Both the position numbers and the translations under genes were made by a program. DNA of 64,000 nucleotides from a bacterium (GTDB taxonomy: Bacteria; Cyanobacteriota; Vampirovibrionia; Gastranaerophilales; Gastranaerophilaceae). The stretch covers positions 1-64,000 of the forward strand of contig JAGBXP010000019.1 in assembly GCA_017629215.1 (NCBI GenBank), in the 5' to 3' direction. The notes under the pieces were generated by a model, which saw only the letters and a program-made list of their open reading frames with translations, was not told the origin of the DNA and searched no databases. The first letter of the stretch is position 1. Every line of letters begins with the position of its first letter. Shown in pieces: positions 1 through 7,001 of the stretch.

Positions 1-106
1 CGTCAATAACCGCTATCTTTGATACATCACTACTAACTGCTATATTATTAACAGTGTATCCTAAAAAAAACATTGCGACTGCAATAAGTAAAAATTTTTT
101 CGTCAC
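1..106 (-). CDS. Skp/OmpH-like periplasmic chaperone, N-terminal fragment
   Basis: The reading frame runs off the left edge, so only about 35 N-terminal residues are visible. It opens with GTG at 106, 6 bases after a strong purine-rich Shine-Dalgarno (GGGGGAG). A short basic start (TKK) and hydrophobic stretch form a signal peptide. This is followed by SSDVSKIAVID, which resembles the start of mature Skp/OmpH proteins, chaperones that carry outer-membrane proteins across the periplasm. It lies 21 bases after a secreted coiled-coil gene in the same direction, so the two are probably co-transcribed. The family call rests on a short N-terminal match and is tentative. Confidence 0.5.
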   Translation of the reverse strand, partial: MTKKFLLIAVAMFFLGYTVNNIAVSSDVSKIAVID

Positions 107-127
107 GATACTCTCCCCCTACATAGT

Positions 128-523
128 TTATAACATATTTTTTCTAATACGTTCTTTTGCTTTATCGATATCTTTAATTCGTCTTTCAATAGTTTTTACT
201 TGTTTTTTTAATGCAGTTCTTTCAGCTTTTATTAGTTTATATTGCGCATCAACATCTGCAAATTTGGTTTTGCAATTCAATAAATCATTTCTTATATCAA
301 TTTGAGCATTTTCTAATTGAGTAATAGCATTTTGAATATTACCATTACCAATAGCTTCAGCTTCTGCAATAGCTGAAGCAGCTTGCGAAGAATAAGAAGA
401 TAGGTTTGAAGAACCACTATAACTTGTATCATTAAAATTTAATGGTGTAAATGCATTTCCATCAGCATAAGCAACACAAGATACTGATAACGCTAATCCT
501 AAAGCTATAATTACTTTTTTCAT
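128..523 (-). CDS. Secreted coiled-coil protein, possibly Skp-like
   Basis: This 131-residue protein has a classic signal peptide (MKKVIIALGLALSVSCVAYA, cut before DG). A Ser/Asn/Tyr-rich linker follows (residues about 20-50), then a long charged helical region (about 55-131) with heptad-like Leu/Ile spacing and many Lys/Arg. It has no enzyme motif. The start is supported by AAGGAGAT 7 bases upstream. It heads a minus-strand pair with the Skp-like fragment. The signal peptide plus coiled coil and the neighbour suggest a periplasmic chaperone-like or envelope protein. I do not recognise a specific family. Confidence 0.7.
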   Translation of the reverse strand: MKKVIIALGLALSVSCVAYADGNAFTPLNFNDTSYSGSSNLSSYSSQAASAIAEAEAIGNGNIQNAITQLENAQIDIRNDLLNCKTKFADVDAQYKLIKAERTALKKQVKTIERRIKDIDKAKERIRKNML

Positions 524-639
524 AAAAATCTCCTTATATTATATTTTTTGTATTTTTATAATAACGTATTATAGCGTTTTTAAAATCCTTTATTAAATGT
601 AGAAAATGTTACAAAATTTTAATAATTAATAAAAATTAA

Positions 640-670
640 GCAATTATTTGTTTTGTATATACTTTATATA
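640..670 (+). promoter_or_regulatory. GCAATT-type promoter box (copy a)
   Basis: GCAATTATT at 640-648 is followed by ACTTTATATA at 661-670, 21 bases from start to start. The Shine-Dalgarno AGGAG and ATG of the 684 gene lie just downstream. The same pair with the same spacing precedes the genes at 33600 (+) and 10038 (-). The 18 bases ending in GCAATTATT are identical to those upstream of 5820. Confidence 0.55.
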
Positions 671-683
671 TTTAGGAGAAAAA

Positions 684-1511
684 ATGGCTTTACATGATTA
701 TTTTACAAATTTTCTAAATTCAAATTCAGGCTCAATGAGTTTTAATTATGGCTTTGGTGATTTTTTTAAGCCTAATTTTAACGTTGCACAGGGAGTTAGT
801 TTGTTTAATTGTTCTACCCCGTTTTTACAGCCTAATTTTAACGCAACACAGGGGGTTGGCTTGTTTGATAGTTTTACGCCTTTTTTACAGTCTAACAATA
901 ACTCTTTTATGTTAAATTGGCCTAGTTTCTCTAATCCAAATACTCTAGACTTCTTTTCTCAAAATTCATTTGGAAATTATAATTATGGGTGTTTTAATAA
1001 TTACAGTTTTTATACTCCAAATATTTCAAATCAGACGACATTAAAAAAATCTTCTAATATAACAAAAAAAATGGGCTTAAAAAACTTTACTGGTTATGCA
1101 AAGTTAACAAAGCAAGAAGCTGAAAAAAAAGCACGCGAAGATAAAAATTTAGAAAAACTAAGAGGTGGAAAAAATTGGAGCGTGTCGTCAGGTTCTTTTA
1201 TAAATGATATTCCGTATGCTGCAAGAGGTATAAATCGATTTTTAGATAGTCTAGCTAAGGAATTAGGTGTTCATTTGACTATAACGTCTGCATTAGGAAC
1301 AAAATCTTCGCCACATGTAAAAAATGGTGGTCATTATGATGAAATAAATCCAAAGCTTGATATTGGAAATTTGACTCCTAGTAAAGCAAAAGAATTAAGA
1401 ACAAAACTTCTGAATACAGGATATTTTAGCAGGGTTGAGGTTGAGCAACATGGAAAAACTGCGCATCTAGATGTTAAAATAAAAGATGATGCGCTTGCAA
1501 AGTTTGCTTAG
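684..1511 (+). CDS. Repeat protein with possible M15-peptidase-like C-terminus
   Basis: 275 residues from the ATG at 684, chosen because AGGAG sits 5 bases upstream; an earlier in-frame start lacks one. Residues 30-69 hold two 20-residue repeats (PNFNVAQGVSLF and PNFNATQGVGLF), and residues 70-120 are rich in Asn, Phe and Tyr. The C-terminal third (about 165-275) is globular. SPH at 209-211, KLDIG at 224-228 and HLD at 261-263 together resemble the His/Asp/His zinc ligands of M15-type D-Ala-D-Ala peptidases, but with unusual spacing. No signal peptide is visible. It ends in a 4-base overlap with the convergent porin gene. A peptidoglycan role is a guess. Confidence 0.55.
   Translation: MALHDYFTNFLNSNSGSMSFNYGFGDFFKPNFNVAQGVSLFNCSTPFLQPNFNATQGVGLFDSFTPFLQSNNNSFMLNWPSFSNPNTLDFFSQNSFGNYNYGCFNNYSFYTPNISNQTTLKKSSNITKKMGLKNFTGYAKLTKQEAEKKAREDKNLEKLRGGKNWSVSSGSFINDIPYAARGINRFLDSLAKELGVHLTITSALGTKSSPHVKNGGHYDEINPKLDIGNLTPSKAKELRTKLLNTGYFSRVEVEQHGKTAHLDVKIKDDALAKFA
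771..890 (+). repeat. 60-base direct repeat inside the 684 gene
   Basis: Two imperfect 60-base units begin with CCTAATTTTAACG at 771 and 831. They keep the reading frame and give the 20-residue protein repeat described for this gene. Confidence 0.75.
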
Positions 1512-2692
1512 AGCAATAACTGTGTGCCTAAGATAATTCTATGAGAATCTGGTTTTGACTCATTGTTGCAATATACATAGTTAAGCATTAATTTCATAGC
1601 TTGACCTTTTAGGAAATAATTTATGCCTGCAGAATACTCTCTTTGCATATTATTTGCAACATCTAGATTAGGTCTATATTCGTCGTAACGACCAACTATT
1701 TGTACTTTTGGTGTAATTCTATATCCTATTGTTGTATATAAACCTTCAGCATTGTTGGAGGTAAGTGTTTTTGCTCCATTATACCCATTAGCTTTACCCC
1801 ATTCAAAGTTTGCGTATAATCTTTTATACTCATAACTAGCATAAGCTCCAATAACTGAGTAATCAATATCATTTTGTCCAGCTGTAAAGCCACTGCCAAG
1901 TTTTAGCTTTCCATATTTACCTTTTGTTTTGCCAAGTGGTTTCAAAGTAACCCAACCTGCGAACTCTGCACCTGGGAAAAACTGTCTAAAATACGTATCA
2001 GAGCTATAACCACCTATATCGTATTCAATCAAATCATATTTACCTTTAACACGAACCCCAAGTTTTCTTGTGTTTCCAAAATTTCTTGAGATTTGCGAAC
2101 GTGCAACTAACGGGATGACAACAGAAGATTTTGAACCTTCATGACCTGTTGCAACTCTTGTGTTACCCAAAATTATCGTATGGTGTGGAATAGATGTGTT
2201 TGCAATATACATGTTGCTAGGTAAATATTGTAAAAAGCTATAATTACTTTGAGGAGTTAGTCTAAACCTAGCTTCGTAGTAGTTTTTACCACCTTTAAAT
2301 TTACCTAAAGCTCCAATATCAAGATCATTAAATCCGTACATAAAATCATTATCGTCTGGATAAAAATCCATGCTCGCATTTGCTCTGTAATATGTAAAAA
2401 CTTGCATTTTTTCAACTAAAGAATCTTCAAAATTCTTAGTCAAAATCTCTTCAAATAGATAATGAGTTTTTGAGATATCTTTGACTTCTTTTGCTTTAAT
2501 TTCTTTGAGCTTTTCTTGCAAGGTTTTTCCTTTTAAATCAAAAAACCATTCGTCGTCTGTTATTACTGCAAAATCTGATAAGCCTTCTGTTTCAATACCA
2601 TCAATGTCTAAAACAACCTCATCCACAGCAAAAGAATAGGGGATGAATACTATTAAAAATAATAAAACAAGTAAGCTAGTTTTAAACCTCAT
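1508..2692 (-). CDS. Outer-membrane porin, OprO/OprP-like
   Basis: From the ATG at 2692 it is 394 residues: a signal peptide (MRFKTSLLVLLFLIVFIPYSFA), an acidic helical segment (about 30-90), then a long region of alternating aromatic and polar residues typical of beta strands. The end (YDEYRPN, REYSAGINYFLKG, MKLMLNYVY) resembles phosphate-selective porin O/P family proteins. It should form an outer-membrane channel for small solutes, which implies a diderm envelope. TATAAT lies about 7 bases before this ATG with no Shine-Dalgarno, so the message may be leaderless. A TTG at 2743 is an unlikely alternative because the promoter lies after it. Confidence 0.75.
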   Translation of the reverse strand: MRFKTSLLVLLFLIVFIPYSFAVDEVVLDIDGIETEGLSDFAVITDDEWFFDLKGKTLQEKLKEIKAKEVKDISKTHYLFEEILTKNFEDSLVEKMQVFTYYRANASMDFYPDDNDFMYGFNDLDIGALGKFKGGKNYYEARFRLTPQSNYSFLQYLPSNMYIANTSIPHHTIILGNTRVATGHEGSKSSVVIPLVARSQISRNFGNTRKLGVRVKGKYDLIEYDIGGYSSDTYFRQFFPGAEFAGWVTLKPLGKTKGKYGKLKLGSGFTAGQNDIDYSVIGAYASYEYKRLYANFEWGKANGYNGAKTLTSNNAEGLYTTIGYRITPKVQIVGRYDEYRPNLDVANNMQREYSAGINYFLKGQAMKLMLNYVYCNNESKPDSHRIILGTQLLL

Positions 2693-2827
2693 AAAAAATA
2701 TTATACCATAAATTTGTTCATCTGTAAGGATTATTTTTTGCAAGATGTCTACACTATATGGATTATTTTTGTGTTTATCAACAGTAAAAAATAGTTAAGA
2801 TAATATATAATGTTAATGGTAGGAAAA

Positions 2828-2855
2828 TTGACTTTTAAAATAATCCCATTATAAA
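2828..2855 (+). promoter_or_regulatory. Sigma70-like promoter of the 2888 gene
   Basis: TTGACT (2828-2833), a 16-base spacer and TATAAA (2850-2855) lie about 30 bases before the AGGAGG and ATG of the 538-residue protein gene. Confidence 0.6.
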
Positions 2856-2887
2856 TATAGAAGAAGAAACGATAGGAGGCTACACCT

Positions 2888-4504
2888 ATGGGTATGGCAG
2901 CATCTCAAGCAAGATATTTAGCACTTGTTGCAAGAAAATCAAATTGTGAATTTGAAGGGCAGCAAATAAACCAAGCAAGGACAGCCTTGTCAAATCAGAG
3001 TGCAAATTTATTTAATCAAATGCTGGGGCTTCAAGTGCCAGTGCCACCTAGTACTCAGGACTTTACAAGAATTCAATATTCGTATACTGATGGATTTAAT
3101 TCTTCTACTATATCAAATTGGCAACAATTAGCAAACGATCCAGATTATAATTATGTTGTTACCCATTACTATTATACAGATCGTTATACTGGCTCATTAA
3201 AGAAATTAAGTGATCCTCAAGTTCAATTTTCAAATACTCAATCACAATTTGCTACTACAGCTCAAATTCAAGCAGCGTTAAAAAATATAGAAACTGCATA
3301 TCAAGCGTATGAAGCTGCTAAATTAGCGACTGATCAAGCTGAAGCTGCAAAAGCTGATTTGAGTAATTATACCTCTACTTTGCCAGTATCTTTAGCTAGT
3401 TTTACACCAGGTACTTCACAGAGTTTAAGTACATATACGATTAATGACGGTACATCCAATACCGATTATTGGTCTTTTGCTGAAGCGCAAATAAATAACT
3501 CTGCTATTGCTACTTCAATTCAGGATGAAATCGATGTTATTTTGAACGATTTAATAGCTCAAGGTTTTTTAACAGGTTCTGCTTTAGATCATTATAATAG
3601 TATTTATTATTCTTTTGACCCAGACCCATCAGTACCTTTTCCAGATAACTTGAATATTGCGTTTGAAGGAGATTTAGTCCAATTAAACGGAGTTACCGGA
3701 GTTAACGGAGTTACCGGAACATCAACAAGCTTAACTTATTATAACTATGGCACTATAGCGCAGTTGGATCAAGAACTTCAAACTGCTAAATCAACAGAAG
3801 ATAGTTGTTGGCAAGCTTATAATAATGCGCTAGATGCTTATGAAAATTTATGTATACCAACTTATGTAGGTAATTGCGAATTGACTCCATTATCAACATT
3901 GTCAGATATTCAATTAGCAGAAATAAATCAGGTAATAGAAGATTTAAGAGCTGAAGGAATAGATAATGAGCTTGAAAATTGCTTTGATGCTGATGGTAAT
4001 TACTTAGGAGGGATTTTCTCATTCTCATTAGCTGGAGTAACGTATTATACAACATTAGAAGATTTGAAAGAGTCTTATACCTCAGGAACAGGCATAAATA
4101 ATATTGATGGTCAAATAAAGCTATGTTATTATAATGCAACATATATTAAAACAATGATTGAAGAAACCGAACGAGCTTTATTAGAGACTGACGGTAATGG
4201 ACGATTTACAAGTGTTAGATTTGAAAATGATAGCGTAACTTATACTCTTAATACTGAATCTGTTACTGATGAGGTAGCTTATGAAGATGCTATGAACCAA
4301 TATCTATATGAAAATGCAAAATACGATAAAATGATTCAAGATATTAATGCTAGGACTTCAATTATTCATCAGCAAGATCAACAGTTAGAATTACGATTAA
4401 AGCAACTTGATACAGAGCACAATGCCCTTTCTACTGAAATGGATGCTGTACAAAAAGTAGTTCAAGAAAACGTCAAGAATACATTTAAAACATTCGGTGG
4501 TTAA
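2888..4504 (+). CDS. Large coiled-coil protein, conserved ends and variable middle
   Basis: 538 residues, start supported by AGGAGG. The N-terminus (MGMAASQARYLALVARKSN, about 1-50) and C-terminus (about 490-538, QQLELRLKQLDTEHN onward, ending NTFKTFGG) are helical and heptad-like. The middle (about 55-480) is Ser/Thr/Tyr/Asn-rich with a further helical segment at about 120-155. The 109-residue protein at 6109 looks like the two ends of this protein joined without the middle. This plan resembles filament subunits such as flagellin, whose terminal helices pair, but no direct similarity to flagellin is visible. It has no signal peptide. I recall similar proteins only as lineage-specific hypotheticals. 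Function unknown. Confidence 0.75.
   Translation: MGMAASQARYLALVARKSNCEFEGQQINQARTALSNQSANLFNQMLGLQVPVPPSTQDFTRIQYSYTDGFNSSTISNWQQLANDPDYNYVVTHYYYTDRYTGSLKKLSDPQVQFSNTQSQFATTAQIQAALKNIETAYQAYEAAKLATDQAEAAKADLSNYTSTLPVSLASFTPGTSQSLSTYTINDGTSNTDYWSFAEAQINNSAIATSIQDEIDVILNDLIAQGFLTGSALDHYNSIYYSFDPDPSVPFPDNLNIAFEGDLVQLNGVTGVNGVTGTSTSLTYYNYGTIAQLDQELQTAKSTEDSCWQAYNNALDAYENLCIPTYVGNCELTPLSTLSDIQLAEINQVIEDLRAEGIDNELENCFDADGNYLGGIFSFSLAGVTYYTTLEDLKESYTSGTGINNIDGQIKLCYYNATYIKTMIEETERALLETDGNGRFTSVRFENDSVTYTLNTESVTDEVAYEDAMNQYLYENAKYDKMIQDINARTSIIHQQDQQLELRLKQLDTEHNALSTEMDAVQKVVQENVKNTFKTFGG
3688..3718 (+). repeat. 9-base tandem repeat, about 3.4 copies
   Basis: Units CGGAGTTAC, CGGAGTTAA, CGGAGTTAC and a partial CGGA repeat in frame and encode GVTGVNGVTG, a flexible Gly/Val patch in the middle of the 538-residue protein. 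Copy number could change by slippage without a frameshift. Confidence 0.8.
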
Positions 4505-4627
4505 AGTAAATAATAGTTATATGTAACTTGTCCAGTTAAATAACAAAAGAAAGAAAGGAACGAATAATTAAATAAGAAATAGTCTATAAAAAAGTAAAAA
4601 CTTATTTACTTATTCACTTATGAAAAT

Positions 4628-5473
4628 ATGGCATACAAGAATGACGGATACCTAGTAATAGCAAATAGATACGGCTCAGCTTCCTCTGACGCTAAGTCTA
4701 TGTTATATGAAACCTATGACAGATTAAGAGATTTAACTGTTGCAGGTTCAGGTTCTTCTGGTACTGGATTTGAAGCAGCAGGAGGATTTTTATACCAGCT
4801 TGCAAGTTTATTTGCTCCATCAGCTTTTATGACAACACTTGGTGGAAATACAGCGATGAATATCCCTGGTACTTCTTACTGGACGCAGTATTCAGGTGGT
4901 GCAGGGGGATTAACTGGTACATATTCGTCTTTTGGAGTTAATAGCCTAGGTAATTATTCAGGCTTTCCAAGTGGTTATGCAGCTAGTTTAAGTGGATATG
5001 CAACTGGAGGAGCTTCTAGCATAGGGAATTTATTATATGGCTATGGCTCATCAAACGGAACTCCTACGGGCTTTGCTTCTGGTATTGGTAGTATTGCAGA
5101 TATTGCAAGTACAGCCGCTTATGGTGTTGGTACGGCAAATGGGTATGGAATTGGTGCTGCGAATATATTAATGCCTCTTGCTGGTATTGTATCTGGTTGG
5201 GGTGGTATAATGACTGCAGCAGCTCCTTATCTAGGCTCTTTTGGTTTGCCTGCTGTTGTTATGGGTAACTTGATGCAAGGTACAACTTCAGCAGCTCTTT
5301 CTGCATATCAATCTGTTTCTCAAAATGTGCTATCAAATGCTGATACAATTCTTTCACAAAAAGTTGCAAATATAGAAACTGTATGTAAGATGTTAGATAC
5401 ACAAAGCGATATTGTAAGAAAAATGCTTAAAAAAGATTTAGAAGGTAAGAGCGAAGAAATTCGAGAATTGTAA
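4628..5473 (+). CDS. Gly/Ala/Ser/Tyr-rich protein of unknown function
   Basis: 281 residues. Residues 1-35 are polar and helical (NRYGSASSDAKSMLYETYDRLRDL). The middle (about 40-215) is dominated by Gly, Ser, Ala and Tyr in short hydrophobic stretches (for example AANILMPLAGIVSGWGG), and the C-terminal 60 residues are helical and charged (IETVCKMLDTQSDIVRKMLKK). No signal peptide or catalytic motif is visible. No clear Shine-Dalgarno precedes ATG 4628, so the start is uncertain. It follows the 538-residue gene by 123 bases and probably belongs to the same functional set. I do not recognise a family. Confidence 0.65.
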   Translation: MAYKNDGYLVIANRYGSASSDAKSMLYETYDRLRDLTVAGSGSSGTGFEAAGGFLYQLASLFAPSAFMTTLGGNTAMNIPGTSYWTQYSGGAGGLTGTYSSFGVNSLGNYSGFPSGYAASLSGYATGGASSIGNLLYGYGSSNGTPTGFASGIGSIADIASTAAYGVGTANGYGIGAANILMPLAGIVSGWGGIMTAAAPYLGSFGLPAVVMGNLMQGTTSAALSAYQSVSQNVLSNADTILSQKVANIETVCKMLDTQSDIVRKMLKKDLEGKSEEIREL

Positions 5474-5484
5474 TAATTAATAAT

Positions 5485-5718
5485 ATGCGTGGACGTACTT
5501 TTTTTAGAATAATGGCAGATAATTTGTTTATTAACAATGCTTTTTGTAAGGCTATTGTTGCTTTGGTAAATTTTTGTAACGAACAACAGTATTATTACAA
5601 AAAAGAATTAAAGTTTTTGAAAAAAATGCCGTTAAATAATAGTAAGGAATATCAAACGACATATAGTAATAGATTTATATTTAATAAAAAACAAATTTCT
5701 GGAGTTGACTACAAGTAA
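5485..5718 (+). CDS. Possible small protein, doubtful
   Basis: A 77-residue frame starting 12 bases after the previous stop, with no Shine-Dalgarno and no recognisable motif. The composition is Lys/Asn/Phe-rich. It contains a copy of the recurring 15-base motif found elsewhere in non-coding DNA, which argues that part of it may be regulatory, not coding. It could be a translationally coupled small protein. I keep it only as a possibility. Confidence 0.25.
   Translation: MRGRTFFRIMADNLFINNAFCKAIVALVNFCNEQQYYYKKELKFLKKMPLNNSKEYQTTYSNRFIFNKKQISGVDYK
5566..5580 (+). repeat. GTAAATTTTTGTAAC motif (copy 1)
   Basis: Exact 15-mer. The match continues for GAA, giving 18 identical bases with the copy at 30005. 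The other copies are at 14461 (reverse) and 58877 (reverse, one extra T). Confidence 0.55.
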
Positions 5719-5754
5719 GATGTTAAAAAATGTAACAAATAACTCAAAAATTAA

Positions 5755-5784
5755 GCAATTATTCAACACTTTTGGTTTTATAAT
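5755..5784 (+). promoter_or_regulatory. GCAATT-type promoter box (copy d)
   Basis: GCAATTATT at 5755-5763 is followed by a perfect TATAAT at 5779-5784. The 18 bases AAAAATTAAGCAATTATT are identical to those upstream of the 684 gene. The spacing to the TATA element is one base shorter than in copies a-c. ATG 5820 with GGAGAA follows. Confidence 0.5.
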
Positions 5785-5819
5785 ATATGTAGGCCCTAAA
5801 TGTATGGAGAACAAGAACC

Positions 5820-6089
5820 ATGCGTGAAGAACTACAAGATAATGTAAGACGATTAATGAACTTTATGGCATTTGCTCGTTCATTTTTTAAACGAAACAAC
5901 CCATTTAAGGCATTAATCATAAGTTTAGTTTCTAGCTTAAAGGAAATGCTTACAATTAGACAAAAGTTAAAAATGGCTAAGTATCGTGTAAATTATCACA
6001 AACATCAGCTTTACAAAATGGAAAATTTGATAGCAGAAAGTAATGAACACACATTCCTTAAAGGCAAAAATCTAAACGAAACAAGGTAA
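5820..6089 (+). CDS. Small basic helical protein, unknown
   Basis: 89 residues, Lys/Arg-rich and almost wholly helical, with one moderately hydrophobic stretch (FKALIISLVSSL, about 37-48). GGAGAA lies upstream of ATG 5820. It is followed after 19 bases by the 109-residue coiled-coil gene in the same direction, so the two are likely co-transcribed from the GCAATT-type promoter. It could be a chaperone or cytoplasmic partner of the coiled-coil proteins nearby, but nothing in the sequence proves that. Family not recognised. Confidence 0.7.
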   Translation: MREELQDNVRRLMNFMAFARSFFKRNNPFKALIISLVSSLKEMLTIRQKLKMAKYRVNYHKHQLYKMENLIAESNEHTFLKGKNLNETR

Positions 6090-6108
6090 AACCAGAAGGA
6101 CAAGTGTT

Positions 6109-6438
6109 ATGGGATTAATTACTTCCAGCTACAGAATGATGTATTTGACAGCGTATAGATACACGTTGCAATCGAAAATTCAATGGATATCATCAGCAAA
6201 GATGGAACTTGTTGCATCAGGCGATGAAATCATGGCTTTGGGTAATGATTTAGATCCAAATAATCCTGCTGTTAAACAATTAGAAGCTCGTAGAGACAAA
6301 CTAACAGCTCTTGAAAAAAGATTAGATTTACAAATGCAAGAGTTCCAAAATCGACTAAGCATGGTCGATGCAGAATTAGAATCTTGTAGGGGTGCTGTAT
6401 CAAAAGGAATTTCGGAATCCTTCAGCTATAAGGTTTAG
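6109..6438 (+). CDS. Short coiled-coil paralog of the 2888 protein ends
   Basis: 109 residues. The start MGLITSSYRMMYLTAYRY parallels MGMAASQARYLALVARKS of the 538-residue protein. The tail (LEKRLDLQMQEFQNRLSMVDAELESC then ISESFSYKV) parallels that protein's C-terminal coiled coil ending NTFKTFGG. It therefore looks like the same terminal helices without a variable middle. No signal peptide. Its stop is one base from the convergent fau stop. Function unknown; a structural or export-related role fits the architecture. Confidence 0.75.
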   Translation: MGLITSSYRMMYLTAYRYTLQSKIQWISSAKMELVASGDEIMALGNDLDPNNPAVKQLEARRDKLTALEKRLDLQMQEFQNRLSMVDAELESCRGAVSKGISESFSYKV

Positions 6439-6439
6439 G

Positions 6440-6946
6440 CTAAATAATTATTAGTTTGTCAATTTGCATATCATGTTTTTCAGGGTATACGGTATCTAGA
6501 ACAAGAGCTTTAGCTATGCATGTTATGCTTGTGCATGTTAGTCCGTTGAGAAATCTATCGTAAAACCCTCCTCCATAACCAAGTCTATAATTGCTTTTAT
6601 CAACAGCTAATGCTGGTACAACAACTAAATCTAAGGTTGTTTTATTAACAGGTTGAGAGAATGGTTCAAATGTGTTAAAACAAGATTTACATAAGCTTTC
6701 TCCTATTTTATAAGGACAGCATAATAGATTATTTTCTTCTATTTTAGGTAAATAAAAGTTTTTTTCTTGATTTTTAAGTAGCGTTAATAAGTCTATTTCA
6801 TATTTTAATGGGTAAAATAGCATAATATTTTGAGCTTGCTTATATTCTTCAAGCTCTATAATTTTTTCAACAGAAATAAGGCTTAAATTTCTGATATCAA
6901 GTTTTTTGCGTTCTTCTTTTGCCCATTTGCGAAGTTCTTGTTTCAA
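6440..6946 (-). CDS. fau: 5-formyltetrahydrofolate cyclo-ligase
   Basis: 168 residues, close to the usual family length. It converts 5-formyl-THF to 5,10-methenyl-THF using ATP, in the cytosolic one-carbon pool. It has the N-terminal KQELRKWAKEERKKL helix with basic phosphate-binding residues, FYPLKYEIDL, LVVVPALAVD and the diagnostic GYGGGFYDRFL near the C-terminus. Translation must begin at TTG 6946. The only Shine-Dalgarno-like sequence (GGTGGGGG) belongs to a GC-rich repeat element lying between this gene and ilvD upstream. Probably read through from ilvD. Confidence 0.9.
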   Translation of the reverse strand: MKQELRKWAKEERKKLDIRNLSLISVEKIIELEEYKQAQNIMLFYPLKYEIDLLTLLKNQEKNFYLPKIEENNLLCCPYKIGESLCKSCFNTFEPFSQPVNKTTLDLVVVPALAVDKSNYRLGYGGGFYDRFLNGLTCTSITCIAKALVLDTVYPEKHDMQIDKLIII

Positions 6947-6950
6947 AACT

Positions 6951-6988
6951 ATCCCCCACCCTAGCCCTCCCCCGAGGAGAGGGGAAGC
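6951..6988 (-). repeat. GC-rich REP-like element upstream of fau
   Basis: A very GC-rich block in AT-rich surroundings. The core CCCTCCCCCGAGGAGAGGG can fold on itself, with flanking CCCCCACCCTAG. I recognise it from memory as one of the widespread REP-like elements whose translation reads PHPSPPPRRGE. It fills most of the 55-base ilvD-fau gap and supplies the G-rich stretch before the fau TTG start. Confidence 0.65.
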
Positions 6989-7001
6989 TTTTTATTTGCT
7001 C

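Larger units (their letters stand above)
5474..5819 (+). other. 346-base stretch with doubtful small gene and a promoter
   Basis: It contains one doubtful small open frame (5485-5718), one copy of the 15-base motif GTAAATTTTTGTAAC (5566-5580) and a GCAATT-type promoter box (5755-5784) ahead of the 5820 gene. I see no RNA gene or terminator. Confidence 0.6.

Noticed and set aside
2693-2743. Porin start at TTG 2743
   Set aside because: It adds 17 residues before a clean signal peptide and the likely promoter lies between it and ATG 2692.
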